Shown here piece by piece: positions 35,709 through 52,440 of a stretch of DNA of 64,000 nucleotides. The stretch comes from Aspidiotus rigidus (Eukaryota > Arthropoda > Insecta > Hemiptera > Diaspididae), in contig JAVHKY010000061.1 in assembly GCA_035079385.1 (NCBI GenBank), positions 1,911,405-1,975,404 of the forward strand, in the 5' to 3' direction. The notes beneath the pieces were generated by a model. That model worked only from the letters and a program-made list of their open reading frames with translations, searched no databases and was not told where the DNA came from. The first letter of the stretch is position 1. Every line of letters starts with the position of its first letter. Made by a program: the position numbers and the translations under genes.

Positions 35709-36010
35709 CAGGGAACCTGTTTTATGAGTCATATGAGATTTGGTATTGAGAATTCAAAGAAGCCTAGACCTACTATAAGCTTAGTATAATATACTTTGAG
35801 AGTCTAAATTTTCCTCGAATCTCGAGCTATATATGACAGAAGGGGGACTTGGAAAAATTCCTATCATATATGGCTCGAGAGTCGAAAGTTTTCCAAGTCC
35901 CCCTCCTACCATATATAGCTCTAGAGTCGAAATTTTACCAAGTTTTTTGTTGGACGACGCACGGCGCACGGCAAATTTCTCAAAAAGCCCCCCATAGAAC
36001 AGGTTCCCTG
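35709..36010. mobile_element. CAGGGAACCTG-ended element, copy 5 (reverse orientation)
   Basis: A 302-bp unit, reverse orientation relative to copies 2 and 3. It is preceded by the conserved GAAGTTAAACGAGGAACG flank (35690-35708). Confidence 0.7.
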
Positions 36011-36019
36011 TTAAAATAC

Positions 36020-36833
36020 ATCTCGAGTATAAGAGAAGAAATAATGATATAAATCGCACCGGATTCAAAAAATCCTTAAAATCAATCAACTTCGTACAGC
36101 AGTGTACTGGGTGCACAAAATTTCGATGCGTCATCAATAAGAGCCAACAAGTCATACGTATCATCGTACGTATTTCGCAACAAGATTCATGTATGAAACA
36201 GAAGTAGCTTGAAAATAACGAACATACAGTCAAGAAATACATTCTGATGACAACCCAGTTTTATTATACTCAAATTGACGAGAAATATTCACACCGAGAA
36301 AGGATTTAAATGATTCATCAGACTACACTATCTTAAACTAAAATTCGATAAGAGAGCACGTCACGTAAGCATGTAACAGACTTTTTTTCGAAAGAAGAAC
36401 AGAAGTGAGTTCTTTAAAATTATAGAAAGACAAGTTGTGATATTTGACCGGTAAAAATCGATACTCACAAATTTTATACATCATCTCTTAGGAAAGTTGA
36501 AGATATTCAGACAGGAAGGAGGAATATATAGAAAAGGATACCAGATATTCAACAAGATATGACAAAAAGTGTTATTTTACATGCCTAAACGAAAGTATGA
36601 CCTTCAGCGATGAGCATTTTGAGCCGATTTTGAAGTTAGATTCACGAGAGCAGACAGATGAGATATAAGAAGAATGTAGATTCAATTTATCAAATTTACA
36701 GAATTGTCGTCCACAAATAGTTTACACTACCTAACAAATTAAATTTTTTTGAAATTCTCCGACCTGAGAATAATTGATTCTTGGAGTTGCGGGGACTTTT
36801 GACCGCAAAAACAAATGTAATAGTTATTTACGC
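36020..36833. other. Intronic DNA, nothing recognised
   Basis: AT-rich, no shared repeats seen. Confidence 0.5.
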
Positions 36834-37088
36834 TACCCTACTAACAATTGAGACAACGTTTCGGACGGCCGATGTGGCAGAAACGCTGGCAAAAACGCTA
36901 GCGTTTTCTCAAAAAAAGTGGCAATTTCACGCGCAACAACAGCAGATTTGACAGCGTTTCTGCTGCGTGTGACAGCGTAAAGCAGAAACGCTGGCAGTTC
37001 CGCTCAGCGTTTCTGCCAAAAAAGTGGCAATTTCACGCGCACGCGGTGGAAACGCTGTCAAATCTGCTGCTCAATTGTTACTAGGGTA
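36834..37088. mobile_element. MITE with TACCCTAGTAACAATTGAG ends
   Basis: The 19-bp inverted ends have one mismatch (TACCCTACTAACAATTGAG at left). Inside the 255-bp unit CAGCGTTTCTGC occurs several times in both orientations. GTGGCAATTTCACGCGCA is directly repeated at about 36920 and 37024. Superfamily unknown. Confidence 0.65.
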
Positions 37089-37089
37089 C

Positions 37090-37887
37090 AAGGGTTGGAA
37101 ATTAGCTATTTCTCGATAAGTCATACAAATAAAGAAATGGCCGTTTCTAACCGTGTTGCGTATGAGATTTTTCTTCAATTATAATAGACAAGCGGCCCGC
37201 GACAGGCCGGAAGAGGTTCATGCATTCTGTTGATTGAATTATTTTTTGCGTTCTTGTTAGTGCCATAGATACTAAATTGAATTGACGTACATCAAAACTT
37301 ACGATCAGGCAAACTGACTCTTTTGGACAATGAAGGAAGACTATTTCTCTCTGATTGCTATTATTATAATATGAATTGACCTACGTCAATAAACCTTTGT
37401 ACTACAGGGATCTCCACATAATTTCCACTCACAGAACAACTGAACAGTCACTTGTTCATGTCTTTTTATGAGTAAGCATTGTACCGTATGAATAAGTAAA
37501 ACAAATTTCAGCCTGTTTCCCAAAATTATGTGACTTTGGCTTCAGACGTTCAGCTTTCAGCCAACTTATCAACTCTATTCTGCTTGATAATAATAGGCTA
37601 GGTAATAGGGAAGTACGCAATTCACGAGAATAACGTACCAGCATAACTTTTGATGAATGTTCCTGCTTCAGTATGAGGATCATAAAGAGATGAACGAGGA
37701 GTTCTATTTTCATTAGGAGCAAAACTAATACCTTTGTTAAACAACGACAGTCTCATCACCACAACACTTATCTAAGTCATCCTGTTTTTCAATAAATTTT
37801 TCATCACTATCATTACTATCTACACCTGAACTTGAAATTTCATCACTTTCATTGCTACTAATACTAAGTTTAACTACTAGTAGGACC
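37090..37887. other. Intronic DNA, nothing recognised
   Basis: Only short chance frames. Confidence 0.5.
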
Positions 37888-38335
37888 CTGATACTTGTGA
37901 TAATATTGTGTCTAATTGTAACAAAGCTGATAGAACTAGCGAACGAAAACAACGTAATTATTTGAAGAACAGAGAGGAATTAGGTATGTTTAAAACGGCG
38001 AATACATTATGAGATAGGTAACGTTGCGAAAGAATCCTTAGTCGATTCTCACGACCGATAATATTTCGCATTTTTGATAGAAATACAGTCACGATCAACT
38101 CTACTTCTTTTCGATGAATCATTTCATCATACTCACCGATAGGGACATTGCATGTTGTATGGTATAATTTACGTTTTTTCAGGCAAATGGTTTTACGGTT
38201 CATCTCATAATGTATTCACTATTCGCCGTTTTAAACATAATTCCTCTCTGTTCTTCAAATAATTACGCCGTTTTCATTCGCTAGTTCTATCAGCTTTACT
38301 ACAATTAGACACAATATTATCACAAATATCAGGTT
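37888..38335. mobile_element. Foldback element with arms of about 130 bp
   Basis: The left arm (about 37888-38015) from CTGATACTTGTGATAATATTG to GCGAATACATTATGAG is inverted at about 38207-38335. Spacer about 190 bp, non-coding. Arms differ at scattered positions. Confidence 0.6.
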
Positions 38336-38436
38336 CACAATTCATCTGTTCAATCGTATTCTTGTATACACGTTTATTAACATTCTTATTTACTCGATTC
38401 ACATTTCTATTTTCATCTCGTGTGACGTTTATCATT

Positions 38437-39480
38437 TTTCACAACACTAACGGTGAAAACGCAACTTTTCGCCACTTAAAACGATGGCGAAAATGGGTTT
38501 TATCACAAGTAGTCCGTAGAACTGTGGTGAAAAATAAAAACTGTAGTGAAAAACGAAGAACTGTTGTGAAAAGTAAGTGAAGGCGTGGCGAAAACGTAAA
38601 ACTGTAGTGAAAAGTAAGAGAACAGTGACTGCCGTACAAAGTAGAACGGACGTACTTATATGCGAAAACAACGATCACGGGAAAGTATCAAAAAGAATAT
38701 AAAAATGTATTCAAAAGATATTTAGTCGGCATAAGTTACTCACTCATAGCAATTTTCAACGCAGAATTCGATAATTATAATAATTTTCTTCAATAAGTGC
38801 TCAATCTTCAGATACACAACATTTTTTCACCTCGCGGTGCATATACGTCCAAAAAAGGACGTATATGCATTGATATGCAATCGACTGTGATAGTAGTGGT
38901 ATGTGAATACGAAGCTTTGTTACCAACACACATACAGCCCATTGATCCGAACGCCTCGTCTCGGTGATCGTTGTTTTTGCATATACGTCCGTTCTACTTT
39001 GTACGGTAGAGTGGCGAAAACGTAGAGATGAAACTGTAGTGAAAACTGAGGTCAGTGAACTCCATTCTCTCTGAGGTAGGTACGATGGTACGATGAACAG
39101 TGTTGTAAGAACTTCCAAAAAAACGCTGTGAACTCCCATTATTCTTCAGTGCAGCCAGGTTCCTATTATTTTATCGTTTTCGCCATCGTTTTCGTGACAA
39201 AAAGTTGCGGTTTCACCGTACAAGCGAGTTTCAGTGCAAACGACTATCACGCGAGCGTAGCGAGCGTGATTGGTTGCTCTGAAACTCCAAGTGAAACGCG
39301 AGTTCTCACCGCTTGTCGAGTATTATATATAAAACCCATTTTCGCCATCGTTTTAAGTGGCGAAAAGTTGCGTTTTCACCGTTAGTGTTGTGAAAAAAAT
39401 ATAATACTCGACAAGCGGTGAGAACTCGCGTTTCACTTGGAGTTTCAGAGCAACCAATCACGCTCGCGGGTTGTACTGAA
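38437..39480. mobile_element. Nested foldback cluster
   Basis: Several inverted repeats nest. TTTTCACAACACTAACGGTG to CGATGGCGAAAATGGG (38437-38500) is inverted at 39330-39395. CGTACAAAGTAGAACGGACG (38633-38652) is inverted at about 38985-39005. GCATATACGTCC/GGACGTATATGC is a palindrome at about 38839-38868. A separate pair of about 75 bp (GAAACTCCAAGTGAAACGCG) is at 39252-39330 and 39400-39478. No protein recognised. Confidence 0.6.
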
Positions 39481-40999
39481 ACTCCTTGTGAAAACGCTCG
39501 TTTTCACCGCTTGTCGTGTAACATACTATAATCGTTCATCGTTTATTTGTAAGACAACGTCAGCAGACTGCAGCTACTCGATCACGCAATCCAACATTAC
39601 TCGATACCGACTACCGATATATCACTTCGGACATTGCAGAAACAACAGAAACGACCACAAACTCCTTCCATTTCTCATGCAACAACTACTTTTCTCTTTG
39701 TAGTATAACAATCGCATCTATGTACAACATCGCACATTGAAACTTGACATCGAAAGGTCGGCGAACAACAACAATCGATAGGCTGAAGAAAAAAAAAAAA
39801 AACAAAGCGATTGCAAGTGGTTCATGCCTCGTAGAACGAGCATGAACCTAAAAAGTAGAAGACAAGGGTATTTTTGGAGATCACAAGATAGATAATAGGG
39901 TGTCAATATTCCTTAGGTGCGAAATGAAAATGAAAAAACTCCCTAGGTGTAAAATTAAAACAAAAAAAGACTCCCTAAGAGCGAAATAAAAACCACGTTC
40001 GACATGACCCGTATTTTATCACTACTAAGAGAGCGCTACGAGGCACTTTCGATCATAAATGAAGAAAAGATTGTTTTGGTCATCCAAGCTAAAATTCGCT
40101 TATTCGGAGACAATTAGAAGTATTTAAACAAGAAAACACATACGATAATGGATTAAGTATAACATGGTGAACCATGAAAAGTCTCGCTTTTGTAAACGGC
40201 GCCAGATTTTTAGACCGATTTAGCTCAACGTCAAAGCGCAGTAGTCACATTTCGTAGCACTGATAACAGCAGGTGAAAGCAGCCATTCTGCTCAATCGGA
40301 TCCATGATTTATTCGAGCCATACAATGCGGGTTCGATTCGCCCTCGGGCTAGGAGATTTTTTCGTCATATTTCCTCCTCTATCCTTATCTATATAAGTGT
40401 ACTTAACGAGTATCCTTCTGTCGAAATCTTTTAATGGGACATAAAGTACTCACTGTTCTTCTTTTGGAAAATTACAAATCTACTCATTTTAGTAGTCTCT
40501 AGCGCAGTGTCCAGTTAGAACAACCAAAACATTCTGAGGTAACATTCAAAACATATTATAGCCTACAAGTATGTGTATTCCTACGCTCCAATGGGTATCC
40601 GGGGTCACTCTGCATACGTACTCGTAGCATGCATGATATTGCACCTTAAGCTGCCGGACATCTACACATAGGTCTATTAGAATAGAGCCTCTTAAAAGGG
40701 TGCCTAATCAATTTTTAAAGAATTGTAACAAAGTATGGAACACTTAATTATCTGACGAACTCGAGAGCACGTGAAATGGAAAACCATCTTGCTATCTGAG
40801 AAAACAAGCGATCGCTTAAGGGGTGCTTAGATGAGTTAAAAAGCAAAATACAAGTCCACTTTACCTATTCCTGACCTTCTTCTAAACGAGTTTGATCACT
40901 GCTCATACAATCTGTATACGTTTATTAAAGTTTGCAAAAGAAAAATACAGACAAGGCAATGTATGCTTACATAGAAATGAATAATAATAATACCTAATA
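39481..40999. other. Intronic DNA with a diverged dispersed repeat
   Basis: 39570-39850 shares blocks with the element at 19.4-19.8 kb (CTACTTTTCTCTTTGTA, GCGATTGCAAGTGGTTC). The remainder shows nothing firm. Confidence 0.45.
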
Positions 41000-41046
41000 T
41001 TAATAATAATAATAATAATAATTATTATTATTATTATTATTATTAT
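41000..41046. repeat. (AAT)n/(ATT)n palindromic microsatellite
   Basis: AAT units switch to ATT units near 41022, so the tract can form a hairpin. It lies about 100 bp past the stop of Z7. Confidence 0.9.
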
Positions 41047-41145
41047 ACCTAATAATAGTAATGATAAAAATAACAAAAATAATATTTATAAAAATATACA
41101 TAACGACGTAACTCTCAACGAGTATTCTATTCATTAAAAAAAAAA

Positions 41146-41375
41146 TTAATCTATGATCATCTTGTGTTTAATACCCATGTGAGTTTTGAAGTTTCCTTTC
41201 TGAGCGAACTCCTTGAGACAAATTGTGCAACGAAATTTTCTCGGCACTCCGCATTCGTATTTTAAATGTAAATTCAAAGGTCCTTTGTGCTTATATTTGC
41301 GACCACATTCATTTGGACAGTGGAAGAAAATATTACCCATACTATCGAGAAACTGCTTTTGGAAATCGATAACCC
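41146..41375 (-). CDS. lola: lola alternative 3'-terminal zinc-finger exon Z7
   Basis: This terminal exon encodes 76 residues. The acceptor TAACTTTTCAG ends at 41376 in phase 1, giving G-V-I-D-F as the first residues. Finger 1 ligands are C20, C24, H37 and C42 (CPNECGRKYKHK). The linker is YECGVPRKF. Finger 2 ligands are C50, C53, H66 and H71, ending GIKHKMIID. It is the closest relative of Z9: the lead-ins (GVIDFQKQF and GFVDYKDQF), the finger-1 core and the GIKHK ending all correspond. This is the clearest case of exon duplication in the window. A minus-strand AATAAA occurs about 220 bases past the stop, near 40921. Confidence 0.85.
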
Positions 41376-42200
41376 CTGAAAAGTTATAACTATATTTGTA
41401 GAATTGGTGAATACAAGTAGTTCCAAAATAATTTCATACAAATATTCATGAATGTGAACAGTTATAATTCTGAATTCTGTACCGTTAAACTCACGCTTTT
41501 TCCAAATGCTTACAGTGTGCAGGAATTTCGATATAAGCGCTACACTTTGCTGAGAGCGCCCCCGATACGCGCTTGCTATCAAATTTCTCATCCATTTATA
41601 TGCAACTAAAGAAAAGATTCTAAAAAAAGGCTTCAACAGTCTTCTCCGAAATTTCGGTACAACTACGTCACTGGCATAGATGAAGCCTGATCAACATTTC
41701 ACAACTCATACGGGTTATACGAACTTTTCAACTGAATCGCGGGCTACGCTACGGAGCGCCATAATTTGAAACGAATTATTGGCGTCGATACACTTTTCCA
41801 AAAAAAGGGAATTTTTTTGGATTTTTCAATTGAAGAATGGGGATTTTTTGTTTTCAAGTATCTTCAATTCTTTATCTAAGCCAAAAAGCTAGCGAAAAAT
41901 AGAGTAAGAAAAGGGAAAATAAATTGCCGCGGGGGTTATCCTCCCCTTACCTACGCCATTAAAACGAATCTAAGTACTTACCTTGAGGAAGCCTCCGTGG
42001 ATGATTTTTTCCATAGTAGCTACTCGACGGTAGGTACATGTTCGTATTGTAGCATTATATATAACTGGAATATCCGTCTCTGTGCAGAGGTCGAGGGCAG
42101 AATTTGTTTAGAAGACTCAGCTAATGCTGTGAAGATTTGATGATAGAATTTCGTTCATGATGGTTTTTACGCGGTTTTCCAACCTGTTACGGTGCATTAT
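41376..42200. other. Intron between Z6 and Z7, 3' part
   Basis: Nothing recognised. A small CG-rich part at 41925-41950 is not distinctive. Confidence 0.5.
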
Positions 42201-42201
42201 T

Positions 42202-42259
42202 ATCATATTATTAATAAATTGCACAGACCGTACGGTCTTTGTAATTTATTAATAATATG
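42202..42259. other. 58-bp imperfect palindrome between direct repeats
   Basis: ATCATATTATTAATAAATT pairs with its inverse around ACCGTACGGT. TTTCGTTCATGATG lies directly repeated on both sides (about 42149 and 42261), at unequal distances. May be a very small hairpin insertion. Confidence 0.5.
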
Positions 42260-42886
42260 ATTTCGTTCATGATGAGTTTTAAGAAATAGCGAGGCCGTAA
42301 ACGTGCAACCCGTAGTACACTATAGGTTGGGTAACTTATACATAAAAGTGGTAAAAAAGAGCTTCATCACAGCCTTTGTTGGGACGAGGAAGATATTTTA
42401 CAGTGTTGGAGGTGCGTAAACATTTTGCTTCGACTTTATTTGCGTAGGATGTCCATTGGGGATCAAGGGTGGGATTACGCTATTCAAGTGATGGTAGTGT
42501 CGTATATTTGAAGATTCGTGAAATATAGTTGATTTTATCCTGCATTGGAAAATCGTTATTTTGGGAAGAGAGAATCATCGAAGAATGTAATTTGTATAAC
42601 ATTTTACAATTACTTACATTGATGCAGTGATCATCTGCGAGCAAGATTTAGGACAGTATTTAATACGTATATATGCTACAATACATTTCGAACTACTAGC
42701 GTATCGACCCTTAGAAGAAAGCCGCCAGATAGGATTGCTTCATTAATTTTTACACAAAAATACATAATGTATCAATCGAACCGATAACGATAGATTGATT
42801 ATTAATAACGTAAATTCATCAAGAAAGCAGCGTTCATATCATTGAATCGATTCGCGAGTACAATACATAGCGATTGATTCTTTAAC

Positions 42887-43113
42887 TCATATACAAACTT
42901 TATGTTTCATAATACAATGCGTTTTATACGTTTCTTTTTGAGCGAAAGCTTTGTCGCAGAATGCGCATTGAAAACTTCTAGGTACGCCGCATTCAAAACG
43001 TAAATGTCGCGTAAGATTGCCTTTATTTGAATACTTTCGACGGCATCCGTTCGGACAAATCCAATCAATGGTTTTAGTATTGATTTTTTCATTTCCCAAC
43101 TTGCTCGTCATAA
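42887..43113 (-). CDS. lola: lola alternative 3'-terminal zinc-finger exon Z6
   Basis: This terminal exon encodes 75 residues. The acceptor TTTGTATAG ends at 43114 in phase 1. Finger 1 ligands are C20, C24, H37 and C42 in the form WICPNGCRRKY; the linker is FECGVPRSF; finger 2 ligands are C50, C53, H66 and H71; the tail is KVCI. It matches Z12 closely in finger 2: both have FAQK, a THC or SHC at the first histidine, and SFQC before the first cysteine. The two are probably duplicates although about 38 kb apart. Z7 lies only 1.5 kb downstream but is of a different sub-type. A near-perfect 180-bp palindrome sits about 250 bp upstream in the intron. Confidence 0.85.
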
Positions 43114-43362
43114 CTATACAAATTTAGAAGTCGAAAATAAATGATAAATCATAATGATACCTACTTGTAACAAGCAAAACCAAACGTGTAACGCAGGAGC
43201 TTCTATAGATATTCCACAAGTATGGATAGATGATATGGATCGTCGCACAAGTTTGATTTTTTCCCCCTTCCTAATAACATTCTACCTTGGAGTAAGTATC
43301 GAAGACTCAAAGGTACAACGAGAAAAATGCCGAGGTTAACGTTCTTCTTCAACAACAATATT

Positions 43363-43544
43363 TACTGAAAAAGGGTTTTCCAATTGTACAAATCTACTTT
43401 ATTAGTTGCTTTTACAAGAGTACTTTCGGGTGTTATCCCATCATCAGTTGCGACACAACTGATGATGGGATAACACCCGAAAGTACTCTTGTAAAAGCAA
43501 CTAATAAAGTAGATTTGTACAATCGGAAAACCCTTTTTCAATAT
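43363..43544. mobile_element. Near-perfect palindrome with arms of about 88 bp
   Basis: Two almost identical inverted arms meet at GTTG-CGACA-CAAC (about 43447-43459). CAACTGATGATGGGATAACA followed by CCCGAAAGTA recalls Penelope-type terminal sequence (T/C-TGATGA ... GAAA). Very few arm differences, so it is young or kept by gene conversion. Confidence 0.65.
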
Positions 43545-44650
43545 CAGTGCTCTACTTACACCTCACTCACTCATTATGAGTTCCGATAATAACAATATTT
43601 ACATACGTCAGCTTTTCCAATAGACGTACATGGATCATTTAGAAGAAAGGGAAAGGAAAAGAAAAGAACAGAAAACAAAAACAAAAAAAAGTACATTCTT
43701 ATTTTACTCGTTGACAGAATTTCCGCTAAACAAATAATTTTTGGGTTTGTACTCGTTCTATACGAGTCACAAACCATTCGCAGTCGCGTTTTCTTTCAGC
43801 TTTGCGATATCGTTCAGCGATTGTTGTTGAGCGATCTTTCGATTTGCGATATGAAATGCCGGTATCGAGTAATACGTGTATTGTTCTACTAGGTTGGTTC
43901 ATCAACAATGGATGAACGCGACTGCTTGCGGAGAGCCTATTAATGACTAACTTTCTAGCCGATCAAACATTAGATCGAGCTAACGGTGGGATAAGCTATG
44001 AAGTTACTCATGCCTGATGAATTCGACGTGTGTTTATATTATATTATTGTGTTCCCAATTTTTTTCATTTTTTTCCCCAAAGTTTTTTCATTTTCATTTT
44101 CTTATTTTTATTTCTTTTGTTTTCGAATTTTTAAAATTTTTCTTATCCCCTCCCCACCCCTTAGAGGAGTCAATTAACCGATTTTCACGGAATAAAAGAA
44201 ATAAATAAATAAATTCGAAAAATTCAAATAATAACAACTCGAAAACAGAAAAAGAAAAGTTCAAAAACACATATGGGTGGAGAAAGGGAATAAAGGAACT
44301 TTCAAAAATTAAAAACTGATGAATACTGAATGCCTCATAACATCATTGTTCTATATGGATTTATCAGATCGTTGAATATTGGTCAAATAGATCACGGATT
44401 ACCAATTCGCAATTTGTTATAATCGATTTGTCCTGAAAATGACACTTGCTATACCTGTTATCGATGACCTTCTCCATTTTGTGAATATTACAGCATGTTG
44501 ATGTATGTATCTTGACATAAAGAGATAAAAAAAAGAAAATAAATGAAAAGTTGACGACGGCAACAAAACGAAACAAAACGCTGAATACGAAAAGTGATTG
44601 CAATATGGAGCCGTCCGACCACCCCCCCCCCCCCACCACCAAAAAAAAAA
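43545..44650. other. Intronic DNA, nothing recognised
   Basis: Poly-C/poly-A junction at 44620-44650 adjoins element copy 6. No genes. Confidence 0.5.
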
Positions 44651-44688
44651 ACGACGGCTTCCTTATTAACGAAGTTAAACGAGGAACG

Positions 44689-44985
44689 CAGGGAACCTAT
44701 TTTATGAGTCAAATAGGATTTGGTATTGAAAATTCAAGGAAGCCTAGACCTAGATAAAGCTACTATAAAGAAGGCCTAGACCTACTATAAGCCGAGTATA
44801 ATATAGTTTGAGAGTCTAAATTTTTCTCGAGTCTCCAGCTATATATGATAGCTTGAGAGTTGAAATTTTTCCAAGTCCCTTTCATACATATAATTTATAA
44901 CTCGAGAGTCGAAATTTTTCCAAGTTTTTTGCTGGACGGCGCACGGCAAATTTCTCAAAAAGCCCCCCATAAAACAGGTTCCCTG
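44689..44985. mobile_element. CAGGGAACCTG-ended element, copy 6 (reverse orientation)
   Basis: A 297-bp unit. Its conserved outer flank starts at an A-run then ACGACGGCTTCC (44652), next to poly-C and poly-A at 44620-44650. This suggests the family's outer boundary is near ACGACGGC. Confidence 0.7.
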
Positions 44986-44989
44986 TTTA

Positions 44990-50652
<5,663 letters not shown>

Positions 50653-51133
50653 CTTAAAATCACCCAAGAAATGCCTTATAATGAAAGAAGATACAAGGAC
50701 TAACAATTTTCCGCAACGCTGAACATCACACAGAAATTAAGGCATTTGGTGCTTTATCAAGGAAATTTAAGGCGAAAACAAGAATTAGGCAGGGAATTTT
50801 TGTCAACAAATGATAAAAAATTAAAAATTTGGAAAAATGTCTGAAAATCGGTTTGTTCAGAGTAAACTGTACTTAGAGGTAGAATCGTGATAATGATCTG
50901 CAATGCAACAAACACATTCTCTCGAAGCAACGTACCTTGTATAAATGCAACAGTCTACATGTAAAACGTGTGAAGAATGGAAATCTGTACGCGCTTTTAG
51001 ACTACATACATGAGTATACTAACGCAAAGACTGTTATTCTTGGTTGCAAGGTGATAACTTGAAAAATGAAAAGGTATGTTTCTTTCTTATTATTACGTAA
51101 ATTTTATAAAATGAATAGGTCATCGCACGACCA

Positions 51134-51405
51134 TTATAGAATAATTTTGTGAACGAGTCCAACGTGAGTTTTATAATGGCTCTTCATCGAAAATGATTTT
51201 TCGCAATACGAACACTGAAACATTTTTGGTACGCCGCATTCGTAGCGCAGATGTCTCATAAGATTGCCTTTATGTGAGTATTGCCGTTTACATCCGTTCG
51301 GACAGGTCCAAACGACGCCTGCTGTGTCCCCACCCACTCTACTTCGCTCCAAAAAACGACTGCCAATGCTTGATGACTGAACGCTACGGCGTACTGCTAC
51401 TTTTT
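51134..51405 (-). CDS. lola: lola alternative 3'-terminal zinc-finger exon Z5
   Basis: This is the longest of the set, 90 residues, because of a 34-residue lead-in rich in Arg, Ser and Gly. The acceptor TATGTTACAG ends at 51406 in phase 1. Frame is open further upstream, but those codons lie in the predicted intron. Finger 1 ligands are C35, C39, H52 and C57, with the WTCPNGCKRQY form. The linker is YECGVPKMF. Finger 2 ligands are C65, C68, H81 and H86, ending KIIL. Nothing in the lead-in matches a domain I know. The nearest neighbours are Z6, 8 kb downstream, and Z4, 5.7 kb upstream, which makes it one of the isolated exons. A 460-bp (ATT)n tract lies downstream. Confidence 0.85.
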
Positions 51406-52393
51406 CTGTAACATACACACGCATGTATGCAGATGAGCAATTCACGATTTGAATAATTTCTCGGTATCCTAATGAACAGATAAATAGAAAAAGCTATCCC
51501 GATACTCGAGGTACGAAGAAGGTCGGATAGACCCGCACGACCTTTTTACTTTTCCTCGTACATTCGTACATTGTTACGTCATAATTCATATTGAAGATGA
51601 TGAAAACATTGAAAATACTACATTCATTTCTTTTGTTTTAACCAATTTCAATACTTCATCTACTATCACTTTTAGCCTACTTGGTAGCAACATAATTTTT
51701 TTCTATACATAATGTTGAAACGGCGTTTTGACTGCATCTATAGGTGCTATCAAAGTTTAGTTTTACCCACAGCTAGATTAGCGTGAAAAAAAATAGAAGT
51801 GTGAAAGAAAAACGGATTAGTCAATCACGAGGAAAAAGAAATGAGAGTGTGAAAGAAAAATGAACTAGCCAATAACGTTCGAGTGTTCGTTCATTGAATT
51901 TCGTTTCAACATCATTTATATAGAAAAAAAATCTTACAATACGTACGGGTATCGTAAATTGCTCTATTCACCTCCGGCTCAGATCACAATTTCTGCCTCG
52001 TTGGGTAAACGCTCACTTTACCCACCTGTATAGTAATATACTGTTCTCAAGAGAAAATGGACAAAATAAAAGTAAAACGAAGACTCAATAATAAGTTTAA
52101 TGATTTTCACTCTCAATGAGTTTCAGTCAATTGTTGGTCCAAACAAGGACCGAGTATACAGATTGAATCGCGGATCACAAATCACGGATTGTAAATTGAC
52201 TCCTGCTGAGTGGTAAACTGCTTCAAGAAAGAAAAAAGGTGATGCTGATGCTACATTATGGCATAATACAGCAAACGTCATCACAAATATTCGTGACCCA
52301 TATATCATGCGACGGCAACAAAATTAGATCGAATTCACAGATACCAGATTGAATTATAAAATTAATCGTGCAACTTGTAGAATAATCAAAAAA

Positions 52394-52440
<47 letters not shown>

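Noticed and set aside
40265..40365. tRNA or tRNA-derived SINE (GGGTTCGATTC B-box-like, CTGCTCAATCGG A-box-like)
   Set aside because: The T arm does not pair and no acceptor or D stem could be drawn; spacing alone is not enough.
43440..43475. Hammerhead ribozyme in the 43.4-kb palindrome and Penelope ends
   Set aside because: CTGATGA and GAAA cores are present, but stem II is offset by an unpaired base and stems I and III with the cleavage site could not be drawn. Kept only as a motif remark.
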